In this document: one piece after another, positions 26,045-33,718 of the stretch | Layout of the letters: the number at the start of each line of letters is the position of its first letter | Position numbering within the stretch: the first letter of the stretch is position 1 | Assembly: GCA_963792405.1 (NCBI GenBank) | Contig: CAWBVU010000006.1 | Coordinates: 1,364,001-1,428,000, forward strand | Reading direction: 5' to 3' | DNA from: SZUA-442 sp963792405 | GTDB taxonomy: Bacteria; Actinomycetota; Acidimicrobiia; Spongiisociales; UBA5794 | DNA: 64,000 nucleotides | Made by a program: the position numbers and the translations under genes | Notes under the pieces: generated by a model | The model's input: the letters and a program-made list of their open reading frames with translations, nothing else | Database searches by the model: none | Told to the model about the DNA's origin: nothing

Positions 26045-26659
26045 CTACCCCTCTCCGGCCTGGTCCGGCCCGTCTCCGGGACCGCGGCCACCGAAGGGAA
26101 GCCCTCCGAAGACCTCCTGACACGCATCCATGGCACCCTGGAACGCCGGGTCGTCGGGGTCGATCCCTGCGAAGGGCCCACCCTGGCCCGCCCCGTCGCC
26201 CTGACCGGGCCCCGTGGCGCCGAAGTCCGGGTCCGGCATGTCGTACCCGTTCTCGCGCATGCATGCGGCGAACTCGACGAGGTCGTCCTCGATCTCGGAA
26301 CGATCGACGGACCCCGGGCCGAAGGCAAGTCCTTCGATCTCCGTGCGACAGGCCTCGAAGGCCGCTCGCATCGTCTCCCGGTCGACCACGGAGGCTTCGG
26401 CCTGTCCGCGGAATCGGAACTCGATGGAGCCGTCGGCGCCGATGTCGGGATCCTCGAAGTCGGTGACACCCTGGTCTCGCATGCACTCGGCGAAGGCGAG
26501 CACCGCGGCTTCCTGATCGACGACGCCGGCCTCGGTCGTCGTGTTCGTGGCCGGATCGAATGCGGGGTCCTCGATGGAGGCGACCCGGGCGCCGGATGAA
26601 CCTCCGCACGCGGTCAGCGCGACCGCCATGGCGGCGACGAGTACGACGAGTCTGGGCAC
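26045..26659 (-). CDS. Cys-rich lipoprotein with repeated CMRxxG motif
   Basis: Predicted 204 aa from GTG, which follows GGAGGT by a few bases. Signal peptide ends ALTAC, giving a lipoprotein. The mature part contains two copies of a motif: FAECMRDQG...DFEDPD and FAACMRENG...MPDPD, with further Cys at FEACRTE and MDACQEV. This four-Cys pattern suggests two small disulfide-linked or ligand-binding repeats. I know similar CMRxxGVxxFPDP lipoproteins from actinobacteria next to MacB-type exporters; function is undetermined. It lies 38 bases upstream of the adaptor gene. Confidence 0.75.
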   Translation of the reverse strand: MPRLVVLVAAMAVALTACGGSSGARVASIEDPAFDPATNTTTEAGVVDQEAAVLAFAECMRDQGVTDFEDPDIGADGSIEFRFRGQAEASVVDRETMRAAFEACRTEIEGLAFGPGSVDRSEIEDDLVEFAACMRENGYDMPDPDFGATGPGQGDGAGQGGPFAGIDPDDPAFQGAMDACQEVFGGLPFGGRGPGDGPDQAGEG

Positions 26660-26712
26660 GGCACCTCCGGGTGTGGATCTCCCCATCTCACCACCCGGTG
26701 CTCAGTGGGCCC

Positions 26713-26740
26713 TGAGAGCAGCCTGAGAAGAGGATGAGAA
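26713..26740 (-). promoter_or_regulatory. Three TGAGAR direct repeats spaced 11 bp
   Basis: Plus-strand TGAGAG (26713), TGAGAA (26724) and TGAGAA (26735) start exactly 11 bases apart, one helical turn. On the minus strand they read TTCTCA, TTCTCA, CTCTCA. They sit 54 to 81 bases upstream of the lipoprotein start at 26659. OmpR/PhoB-family response regulators typically bind direct repeats with 10-11 bp spacing, so this is a candidate operator for the lipoprotein and exporter operon. Confidence 0.5.
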
Positions 26741-26742
26741 CG

Positions 26743-27315
26743 TCACTCACCGAACCCGAGCCCCGTGAACACACCCCTGCACTCCTCGATCGCCGACTGG
26801 ATCTCGGGGTCGGTCGGGTCCAGGTCACCGAAGGGACCCGTGGCGGTGCCGTCACCCGACAGCAGTTCCGAGAGATCCGGATCGTCGATGTCGACGCCGT
26901 TCTCCCGCATGCATGCGGCGAACTCCACGAGCCTGTCCTGGATCTCGGTCAGGTCGAAGGCGACGCCCCCCGGCCCGATCGCGACACCCTCGAGCTCGTC
27001 GACACACGCAGCCACGGCGTCCGTCAGCACCTCGCGATCGATCTCGGGGAATGGTTCCTGGCCGGGCGTCACGCCGAAGTCGACGGAGCCGTCCGCGTTG
27101 AACACGGGGTCGGGGAACTCGGGGACGCCGTTGTCGCGCATGCACGCGCCGAAGTCGAGCAGCGCCGCCTCGTCCGATCGGTCCTGCTGCGAGGAATCCG
27201 ATGGCGACGTGGACCCGCCCTGGCCCTCGAGCGACGCCACGCCCTCTCCATCGGAGCCGGAGCATGCCGCAGCCACGAGGGCGATGGCCGCCACGACCAG
27301 TGCGATGCGTCCCAT
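26743..27315 (-). CDS. Cys-rich lipoprotein, paralogue of the neighbouring one
   Basis: Predicted 190 aa. Signal peptide ends VAAAC. It repeats the architecture of the downstream lipoprotein: FGACMRDNG...EFPDPV and FAACMRENG...IDDPD, plus Cys at AACVDELEG and EECRGVF. The two genes are clearly duplicates, with the second motif copy best conserved. ATG 27315 follows GGGAG. The 83-base gap to the next gene contains the phased TGAGAR repeats, so the two paralogues may be regulated separately. Confidence 0.75.
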   Translation of the reverse strand: MGRIALVVAAIALVAAACSGSDGEGVASLEGQGGSTSPSDSSQQDRSDEAALLDFGACMRDNGVPEFPDPVFNADGSVDFGVTPGQEPFPEIDREVLTDAVAACVDELEGVAIGPGGVAFDLTEIQDRLVEFAACMRENGVDIDDPDLSELLSGDGTATGPFGDLDPTDPEIQSAIEECRGVFTGLGFGE

Positions 27316-27393
27316 CGTGTCGTTCTCCCGTCCTGGTCTCACACACGGCGGTGTGCCGTGCACCCCCAACGCTATGGCGACGGGGGTGTACCG

Positions 27394-28827
27394 CTACCGA
27401 TGCGACGGAGGCGGTGCCTCCTCACGGGAGGCGATCGTCGCCGCGAGCCATGTCGTGAGTGGGACCGCGGCCACGAGACCGATACTGCCCACGAGGGTGC
27501 GGACGATCTCCACCGCGACGACCTCGGAGTTGACCACGGTGCCGAGCGACTGATCGGCGAGGGTGAACAGGATCGCAAGCGGGAGCGAGGCGCCGAGGTA
27601 GGCGAGCAGCAGTGTGTTGACGGTGGAGCCGATGTGATGTTGGCCGATCCGCAGACCCCCCGCCCACAGGGGACCGAACCCGGCATCGGGTCGTGATCGC
27701 TTGAGCTGCCACACCGACGACGCCTGCGTCACGGCGACGTCGTCGAGCGCACCGGCAGCGCCGAGGACCATACCTGCCAACACGAGGCCCCTGACATCGA
27801 TGCCCTCGAAGATGACGAGCAACGTCGACTCCTCGGTCGCGAACCCGGTGAAGTTCGCGAGGGACACGGTGATCGCGGACAGCACCGTGGTCAGGACGAG
27901 CGCACCGATCGTGCCGAGGAGTGCCACGGTCGTCATGCGGCTGACGCCGTGGGACAGGTACAGGGCGACGAACGACACCGCAGAGGCACCCACCAGGGCG
28001 ACGAGGGCGGGATTGCGCCCGTCGAGGATGGCGGGGAGCAGCCACACGACCACGATGACGAGGGTCGCGCCGAGTCCTGCCAACGCGGCCACCCCGCGCC
28101 AGGCGCCCAGTGCGATCACCGCCACGCAGAACGTCACGAACACGATGGCCAGCACCCACGAACGTTCGAAGTCCGAGAACTGGTACTGGGACGCGACGTC
28201 GGCGGATGCCACCGCAATGGCCGACCCGTCCTCGTCGAAGGAGATGTCCACGTCGGCGCCGACGCGGAACTCGTCGAAGCCCTGCGCCGTGGACACCGTG
28301 AGCGTCTCACCGAACCGATCACCCCTCGTCACGGCCACCGCGACGATGTCACAGGTCTGGGAAGGGTCGAAGTCGCATGCACCCTGCGTGACGGCATCCA
28401 CCCGTCCGTTTGGTGCGCGATAGGACATGACGACACGCTGCCCCTCCCTGAACTCAGGTGTCGAGCCTCCCTGCGTGAAGGTCTGGATGTAGGTGCGGCC
28501 GGTATCGGGGCCCTCGGTGAGGAGGAACGACACCGTGGCACAGTCCTGCTCCGGGAAGAAGTCGCACGGTCCAATCGTCACACCGGAGACCGTCGCCGAC
28601 AGGAAGTCCGTGGGGAGGCCGAGGACGCTTCGCTGTGTCTCGATGTCCGGACGTGACGCACCGGTGGGACGCAGGAGCACCAGCCCTATCAGCACCGCGA
28701 CGCCGATTGCAGCGGCCACGTACACGATCGGATGCCGCCACGATCCACGGGCTCCGCCGCCGCCGTGATCGTGACCGGCGAAGTCCACCCAGTCATCCAG
28801 CGAAGCGTCATCGAACTCATCGGCCAT
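27394..28827 (-). CDS. YibE/F family membrane protein
   Basis: Predicted 477 aa. A cytoplasmic, His/Gly-rich N-terminus (GHDHGGGG) is followed by one membrane segment (41-60), a soluble region of about 150 residues with CDFFPEQDC and CDFDPSQTC pairs, and then a bundle of seven or eight membrane segments with YLGASLPLAILF near the C-terminus. The membrane domain matches YibE/F proteins, whose substrate is unknown. The internal Cys-x7-Cys pairs could form disulfides outside the cell. Confidence 0.85.
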   Translation of the reverse strand: MADEFDDASLDDWVDFAGHDHGGGGARGSWRHPIVYVAAAIGVAVLIGLVLLRPTGASRPDIETQRSVLGLPTDFLSATVSGVTIGPCDFFPEQDCATVSFLLTEGPDTGRTYIQTFTQGGSTPEFREGQRVVMSYRAPNGRVDAVTQGACDFDPSQTCDIVAVAVTRGDRFGETLTVSTAQGFDEFRVGADVDISFDEDGSAIAVASADVASQYQFSDFERSWVLAIVFVTFCVAVIALGAWRGVAALAGLGATLVIVVVWLLPAILDGRNPALVALVGASAVSFVALYLSHGVSRMTTVALLGTIGALVLTTVLSAITVSLANFTGFATEESTLLVIFEGIDVRGLVLAGMVLGAAGALDDVAVTQASSVWQLKRSRPDAGFGPLWAGGLRIGQHHIGSTVNTLLLAYLGASLPLAILFTLADQSLGTVVNSEVVAVEIVRTLVGSIGLVAAVPLTTWLAATIASREEAPPPSHR

Positions 28828-28866
28828 GCCGGGAGTCTTCCACACCTGAGCGCGGGTGTCAGGCGG

Positions 28867-29835
28867 CTAGGTCCGCTCGTCGCCGCTGAAGAGCCCGGGG
28901 ATCGGTGCCGGCGTGGAGGAACGCCGTCGGAGGCGGCGCTTGGCCGCCCAGCCGCCGAGGGCCAGCAGCGAGGCGACAACGATCAGCACGAGCGATGCGA
29001 TGACGCCGTTGCGCCAGGTCGTCGTCGGCGTGGTGCGCCCTGTGAGGTCGGCAACGAGCGCAGTGCGCCATGCACCCTCACGGCGCTGCCATGCGTCCTC
29101 GTCCGTGTCCAGCAGCACGGCGGTGCCCTCCTGGGCGACCGTGTAGTCGATGAAGTCACCGATCGGGGCCTCATTGGTCGTCGGATCCCACACCCGCACA
29201 GCCGGCTGGGTGGACGCGAACCAGTCGATGATCGGGTCGGTGCTGAAGCTCAGCCCGTAGTTGCCCTCGCCGGTGATGGGGTCGGTGCTGAAGTCGATGC
29301 CCTGCACCTGGACGTGGTAGAGCTCGAGGCGGTCCAGCGCCACGGCGCGGTACCACTGGGCGATCGTGGACGCGAGCGGCTCGGGCCACCCCTCGCCACC
29401 ACTCGCGTTCCACAGGGCGAGGTGGGTGAGCCCGAAGGCGGCGGCGGGCTTGATGTTGCCGACGCGCTCGGTCGACAGTGCGAGGAGGCTGTTCGGGCCG
29501 TCGAGGAGTGCGTGGAAGCGGGTCGTCGGGGGTACATAGGCAGACGTGTCGATCGCCGAAGCCGGGGAGGCGAGACAGACCACGACCTCGTCGAGGCCCC
29601 CGATGTCCCGCTGGATCGCCGAGGCGGAGGACTCGATCTCGGAGGCGAAACGGTCGACCTGGCCCGACGGCACACCCGCCACGCCGAGCTCCACGGTGAG
29701 GCCGTCGACACGCTCCCAGTTCACACCGGGAAAGGGCTCGGCACAGCTCGACGCCCCAGCGGACACCGCGACGGACCCACCACCGAGGACCACGATGCTC
29801 GAGGCGAGGGCGATGAGGAGGGCCGTTCGTCGCAC
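28867..29835 (-). CDS. Secreted, membrane-anchored protein of unknown function
   Basis: Predicted 322 aa from GTG. An N-terminal signal segment (LLIALASSIVVLGGGSVAV), an extracellular region with an LTHLALWN and WYRAVALDRLEL pattern, and a single C-terminal membrane segment (IASLVLIVVASLLALGGWA) with a cytoplasmic Arg-rich tail. The layout resembles membrane-anchored gluzincin-like proteins, but I see no HExxH. No family recognised. It is the last gene of the long minus-strand block. Confidence 0.65.
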   Translation of the reverse strand: MRRTALLIALASSIVVLGGGSVAVSAGASSCAEPFPGVNWERVDGLTVELGVAGVPSGQVDRFASEIESSASAIQRDIGGLDEVVVCLASPASAIDTSAYVPPTTRFHALLDGPNSLLALSTERVGNIKPAAAFGLTHLALWNASGGEGWPEPLASTIAQWYRAVALDRLELYHVQVQGIDFSTDPITGEGNYGLSFSTDPIIDWFASTQPAVRVWDPTTNEAPIGDFIDYTVAQEGTAVLLDTDEDAWQRREGAWRTALVADLTGRTTPTTTWRNGVIASLVLIVVASLLALGGWAAKRRLRRRSSTPAPIPGLFSGDERT

Positions 29836-29932
29836 CCGTGGAGTCTGGCATCCGGCCCGCGATACCGATCCCGCAGCCCGTGGTGACCGCTGCTAGCGTC
29901 GCACCACCCGACAATGCACGAGGGCGAAGGCG

Positions 29933-31270
29933 ATGGCGGCGGTGCCGAGGAACGATGAGCGCACCATCTTCGGATGGGCGATGTACGACTGGGCGAACTC
30001 GGCCTACATCACCATCTTCGGCGCTGTCGTGGGAGCGTTCTTCACCGGCACGATCATGCCGGCGGACCAGTACTGGGGCCTCAGCGGCGACGCGCTCTTC
30101 TCGATCCTCGTGGGGATCGGCTCGATCGCGCTCCTCCTCGCCATGCCGGTCCTCGGCGCGATCGCGGACTATGCGGATGCGAAGAAGCGGTTCCTCAGGA
30201 TGTGGGCGTTCGTCGGGGCGTTCTTCGCACTGGTCATCCCCTTCGTCCCCGACGGTCAGGTACCCATCTTCCTCCTGGTGGTGGTCGTCAGCCAGTTCGG
30301 CTTCGTCGCCGCCAACGTCTTCTACGACGGCTTCCTCCCCGAGATCGCTTCGGACGACACCATCGACCGCGTCTCGTCGAAGGGCTTCGCCCTCGGCTAC
30401 CTGGGCGGCGGCCTGTACCTGCTCCTGGCCCTCATCCTCATCTCGCTCTCCGGGGATGACGCCGACGCCCTGCTGAGTGAGGCGATGGCGGCACGCATCG
30501 CCATCTTCGGCTCGGGGATCTGGTGGGTCGGGTTCACGGTCTTCTCACTGGCCCGCCTGCCCGACGATGGAGACGGTGGCCCGCCGATGGCGATGTCCGC
30601 CTACGCCCGTGTCGGCTTCCAGCGCACGGTGGCCACGGGGAAGAGGTTGGGGAGGTTCAGGAACCTCCTGTTCTTCGTGATCGCCTTCATCCTCTACAAC
30701 AGCGGCGTGGGCACCGTCATCGCCGTGTCGGGTCCCTACGCAGAGGACACGCTCGGGCTCGAGATCCTGACCATCGGCCTCGCCTTCCTGCTCGTGCAGT
30801 TCATCGCGTTCTTCGGGGCCTACCTCTTCGGGCACCTCTCGGGCCGCATCGGGACGAAGCCTTCGATCATGCTCTCGCTGGTGATCTGGACCGGCCTGGC
30901 CGTGGCGGCCTACTTCCTCCCAGAGGGCTCGAGCGTCGGGTTCCTCGCCCTCGCGTCGGTGGTGGGATTCGTCCTCGGCGGCGTGCAGGCGCTCTCCCGT
31001 TCGCTGTACGGCACGATGATCCCGGAGGAGGCCTCAGCGGAGTTCTTCGGCTTCTTCTCGGTCTTCTCGAAGCTCTCGGGCATCGGGCCACTCGTGTTCG
31101 GCATCGTCAGCGGAGTGACGGGCGACAGCCGCATCGCCATCCTCTCGGTGGCCGGCTTCTTCCTCGTCGGCATGGCACTGCTCGGCGTCGTTGACGTGGA
31201 CGAGGGACGCGCATCACGCGACCGGTGGCGTTTCTCCGGCGACGAGGTCGTCGTCGACGATGGCAGCTGA
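29933..31270 (+). CDS. UMF1 family MFS transporter (Atg22-like)
   Basis: Predicted 445 aa with about 12 membrane segments. The N-terminal GWAMYDWANSAY and the loop between segments 2 and 3 (IADYADAKKRFL) are typical for UMF1/Atg22-like permeases; fungal Atg22 effluxes amino acids from the vacuole, while bacterial substrates are unknown. The ATG at 29933 follows GAGGGCGAAGG. A TAGCGT box at about 29895 may be its -10. It is 27 bases ahead of the MscS-like gene, probably the same transcript. Confidence 0.88.
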   Translation: MAAVPRNDERTIFGWAMYDWANSAYITIFGAVVGAFFTGTIMPADQYWGLSGDALFSILVGIGSIALLLAMPVLGAIADYADAKKRFLRMWAFVGAFFALVIPFVPDGQVPIFLLVVVVSQFGFVAANVFYDGFLPEIASDDTIDRVSSKGFALGYLGGGLYLLLALILISLSGDDADALLSEAMAARIAIFGSGIWWVGFTVFSLARLPDDGDGGPPMAMSAYARVGFQRTVATGKRLGRFRNLLFFVIAFILYNSGVGTVIAVSGPYAEDTLGLEILTIGLAFLLVQFIAFFGAYLFGHLSGRIGTKPSIMLSLVIWTGLAVAAYFLPEGSSVGFLALASVVGFVLGGVQALSRSLYGTMIPEEASAEFFGFFSVFSKLSGIGPLVFGIVSGVTGDSRIAILSVAGFFLVGMALLGVVDVDEGRASRDRWRFSGDEVVVDDGS

Positions 31271-31297
31271 TCGGCGAGCGGGGAGGATGGGGACACC

Positions 31298-32182
31298 ATG
31301 CTCACGATGCAGCGGATGATCGCGCAGGTCACGCCGGCGCAGATCGACGAGCTCATCGACACGACGGGCGTCACGAACTGGGATTACGTGTGGGCGGCGA
31401 TCTCGATCGTGGTCGCCGCCATCCTCGGCAGGCTGGTCGGCATCGCGATCCGGAGGTACGGGGCGAGGGTCGAACTCCCGCAGAACGTGATCGACCTGAT
31501 CGGAACCGTCACACGGTGGTTCGTGATCGCGATCGGCATCGTCGTGGCGCTGACCTTCATGGGCTTGAACGCGGCCCCGCTCTGGATCCTCGTGGTCCTC
31601 ATCGCCATCGTGATCGTGGTGAGTGGTAGGCCCCTCATCGAAGCCTTCGGCGCAGGCCTCGTCCTGCAGGCCCGCGTCCCTTTCAAGATCGGTGACCTCG
31701 TCCTCGTCGGGAGTGAGCTCGGCATCGTCAAGGAGGTCAACTCCCGCGTGGTCATCCTCGACACGATCGACGGGCGAAGGGTCTTCGTGCCGAACGTCAC
31801 GGTGCTCTCCGAGCCGATCGTCAACTACACCCATCGGAAGCTGCGCATGAGCGAGGTGGCGCTCGATGTGACCTACGCGACAGACCTCGACGAGGCATGC
31901 CGTGTGGCCGCGTCCTCGCTGGACGGTCTCGATCCGGTACTTCCGCGGCCCGCGCCGTTCGCCGAGGTGACGGAGTTCTTTGACTCCCACATCAGGATCG
32001 CACTGCGCTTCTGGCATGCGTCCGACCTCCTGTCGGAGTGGTCCGCCATCGACGCCGCCGCACGTGCCGCGCATCGCGCCTTCGGCGTCCACGGCATCGA
32101 GTTCGCGTTCCCCCAACGCACCTTGTGGTGGGGTGACCCGGACGCTGGATCGTCGGAACCACCCGACACCGCGTCGGGTTGA
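31298..32182 (+). CDS. MscS-type small-conductance mechanosensitive channel
   Basis: Predicted 294 aa with three N-terminal membrane segments and the MscS beta domain. The pore-to-beta transition (GAGLVLQARVPFKIGD, around residue 118) and VNSRVVILDTIDGRRVFVPN are diagnostic. The channel would open on hypo-osmotic shock. ATG 31298 has GGAGGATGGGG upstream. The C-terminal alpha-beta domain is present; the tail is short. The stop overlaps the -35 of the metY leader promoter. Confidence 0.92.
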   Translation: MLTMQRMIAQVTPAQIDELIDTTGVTNWDYVWAAISIVVAAILGRLVGIAIRRYGARVELPQNVIDLIGTVTRWFVIAIGIVVALTFMGLNAAPLWILVVLIAIVIVVSGRPLIEAFGAGLVLQARVPFKIGDLVLVGSELGIVKEVNSRVVILDTIDGRRVFVPNVTVLSEPIVNYTHRKLRMSEVALDVTYATDLDEACRVAASSLDGLDPVLPRPAPFAEVTEFFDSHIRIALRFWHASDLLSEWSAIDAAARAAHRAFGVHGIEFAFPQRTLWWGDPDAGSSEPPDTASG

Positions 32183-32206
32183 CATGGTGGCGGGGTCTGC
32201 TACCTT
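32179..32206 (+). promoter_or_regulatory. Promoter of the metY leader
   Basis: A perfect -35 hexamer TTGACA (32179-32184), a 16-base spacer, and TACCTT (32201-32206) as -10. Transcription should start near 32213-32217, so the leader peptide ATG at 32217 is at or almost at the 5' end of the RNA. Confidence 0.75.
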
Positions 32207-32216
32207 CCCCCGCCAC

Positions 32217-32285
32217 ATGAACGTTGCATACACCTGCGAGATGATGTGCATGGCGATGATCACGCCGTGCAGCCCTCTCGCGTAG
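32217..32285 (+). CDS. Met/Cys-rich leader peptide of the metYX attenuator
   Basis: A 22-residue frame reads MNVAYTCEMMCMAMITPCSP then LA and TAG. It has five Met (including the start) and three Cys codons; ATG ATG TGC ATG (32241-32252) is a dense control run. Translation of such leaders senses charged tRNA: a ribosome short of Met-tRNA or Cys-tRNA would stall there. It has no ribosome binding site because the RNA seems to begin at the ATG. It sits between a TTGACA promoter and a terminator hairpin, followed by metY. Codon content and hairpins are read directly; the attenuation mechanism is inferred from known amino-acid biosynthetic leaders. Confidence 0.8.
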   Translation: MNVAYTCEMMCMAMITPCSPLA

Positions 32286-32322
32286 CAACGACACACACCA
32301 CTTCGGAGGACCTGCACCGGCG
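32263..32322 (+). promoter_or_regulatory. Antiterminator helix of the metYX leader
   Basis: CGCCGTGCAG at 32263-32272, inside the end of the leader frame, is complementary to CTGCACCGGCG at 32312-32322: ten base pairs with one bulged C. This helix uses 32312-32315, which is also the left arm of the terminator, so the two structures exclude each other. A ribosome stalled at codons 9-12 would leave 32263 onward free. Confidence 0.7.
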
Positions 32323-32340
32323 ACGGGGCGGGTCCTTTCT
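32307..32340 (+). terminator. Intrinsic terminator in the metYX leader
   Basis: AGGACCTGC (32307-32315) pairs with GCGGGTCCT (32328-32336) in nine consecutive pairs with one G-T, with a 12-base loop, followed by TTTCT. It lies 22 bases after the leader stop codon and 56 bases before the metY ATG. It would end transcription when the leader is translated to its stop. Confidence 0.75.
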
Positions 32341-32395
32341 CATCGTCAGGGCCTCCCGGACCCACCGCATCCTTCGGATCCCACGGGGAGGAATC

Positions 32396-33718
32396 ATGAC
32401 CGACAGCTACCGATTCGAAACACTCCAGGTCCACGCCGGCCAGGAACCCGCTCCCGGCACGAACGCCAGGGCCGTGCCCATCTACCAGACGACGTCGTAC
32501 ACCTTCGACGACGCGGCGCATGGGGCGAGGCTGTTCGCCCTCGAGGAGTTCGGCAACATCTACACCCGCATCATGAACCCCACCACCGACGTGTTCGAGA
32601 AGCGCATCGCCGCACTCGAGGGTGGTGTGGCGGCAGTCGCGACGGCGAGCGGGCAGGCGGCGCAGCTGATCACGATCACCACACTGGCGAGTGCGGGTGA
32701 CAACATCGTGTCGACGTCGTACCTGTACGGGGGGACCTACAACCAGTTCAAGGTCGCCCTCGAGAGGTTGGGCATCGAGGTCCGGTTCGTGTCGAGCGAT
32801 GATCCCAGCGAGTTCGCTCGCAGGATCGACGACCGCACGAAGGCCATCTACCTCGAAACGATCGGGAACCCGCGCTTCAATGTGCCCGACCTCGCCGCAT
32901 TCGCCGAGGTCGCCCATGACGCGGGGGTCCCACTCGTCGTCGACAACACCTTCGGGGCGGCGGGCTACCTCGCCCGCCCGATCGACCACGGCGCCGACAT
33001 CGTGGTCGCGTCCGCCACGAAATGGATCGGGGGTCATGGCACGTCCATCGGGGGCATCATCGTCGACTCGGGGAACTTCGACTGGCGCAGCGGCCGGTTC
33101 CCTGGCTTCACCGAGCCGTCCCCGGGCTACCACGGCCTCGTGTTCTCCGACACGTTCGGCCCCGACGGGCCGTTCGGGAACATCGCGTTCGCGATCAGGG
33201 CCAGGGTCGAGGGGCTCAGGGACCTCGGGGCGTGCCTGTCGCCATTCAACGCCTTCCTCCTCCTCCAGGGGGTCGAAACCCTGTCACTGAGGGTCCAGCG
33301 GCACGCCGACAACGCCCTCGCGCTCGCACGGTGGCTCCGCGACCGGCCCGAGGTGGCGTGGGTCAACTACCCGGGACTCGAGGATCATCCGTATCACCAG
33401 ATCGCCTCACGCGTGCTCACCAACGGGTACGGCGCGGTCCTGTCGTTCGGCATCGAGGGTGGCGCCGCCGCGGCGCAACGTTTCATCGACTCCGTGAGGC
33501 TGGCCTCGCACCTCGCCAACGTCGGCGACGCGAAGACCCTCGTGATCCATCCCACGTCGACGACCCACCAGCAGCTCGATCGCGAGGAGCAACTGTCCGC
33601 AGGCGTGACCGAGGACCTGATCAGGGTCTCCGTGGGCATCGAGCACATCGACGACATCACCGAGGACTTCGCCCAGGCGTTCGAGGCGCTACGGGCGGTC
33701 ACGGCAGTGGCGTCGTGA
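32396..33718 (+). CDS. metY: O-acetylhomoserine sulfhydrylase (PLP enzyme)
   Basis: Predicted 440 aa. It forms homocysteine from O-acetylhomoserine and sulfide with pyridoxal phosphate. Cys/Met-metabolism PLP family markers: YQTTSYTFDD, YTRIMNPT, SGQAAQL, VDNTFGAAGYLARP, and the Schiff-base lysine in SATKWIGGHG near residue 208. The ATG at 32396 follows GGGGAGGAA. CCTCCC at about 32353 could pair with this GGGGAGG and add translational control. It overlaps metX by GTGA, so both respond to the upstream attenuator. A Met gamma-lyase or cystathionine enzyme is less likely given metX next to it. Confidence 0.93.
   Translation: MTDSYRFETLQVHAGQEPAPGTNARAVPIYQTTSYTFDDAAHGARLFALEEFGNIYTRIMNPTTDVFEKRIAALEGGVAAVATASGQAAQLITITTLASAGDNIVSTSYLYGGTYNQFKVALERLGIEVRFVSSDDPSEFARRIDDRTKAIYLETIGNPRFNVPDLAAFAEVAHDAGVPLVVDNTFGAAGYLARPIDHGADIVVASATKWIGGHGTSIGGIIVDSGNFDWRSGRFPGFTEPSPGYHGLVFSDTFGPDGPFGNIAFAIRARVEGLRDLGACLSPFNAFLLLQGVETLSLRVQRHADNALALARWLRDRPEVAWVNYPGLEDHPYHQIASRVLTNGYGAVLSFGIEGGAAAAQRFIDSVRLASHLANVGDAKTLVIHPTSTTHQQLDREEQLSAGVTEDLIRVSVGIEHIDDITEDFAQAFEALRAVTAVAS

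Noticed and set aside
32183..32395. SAM riboswitch upstream of metY
   Set aside because: No conserved SAM-I or SAM-II/IV core was seen; the leader peptide plus terminator explains the region better.
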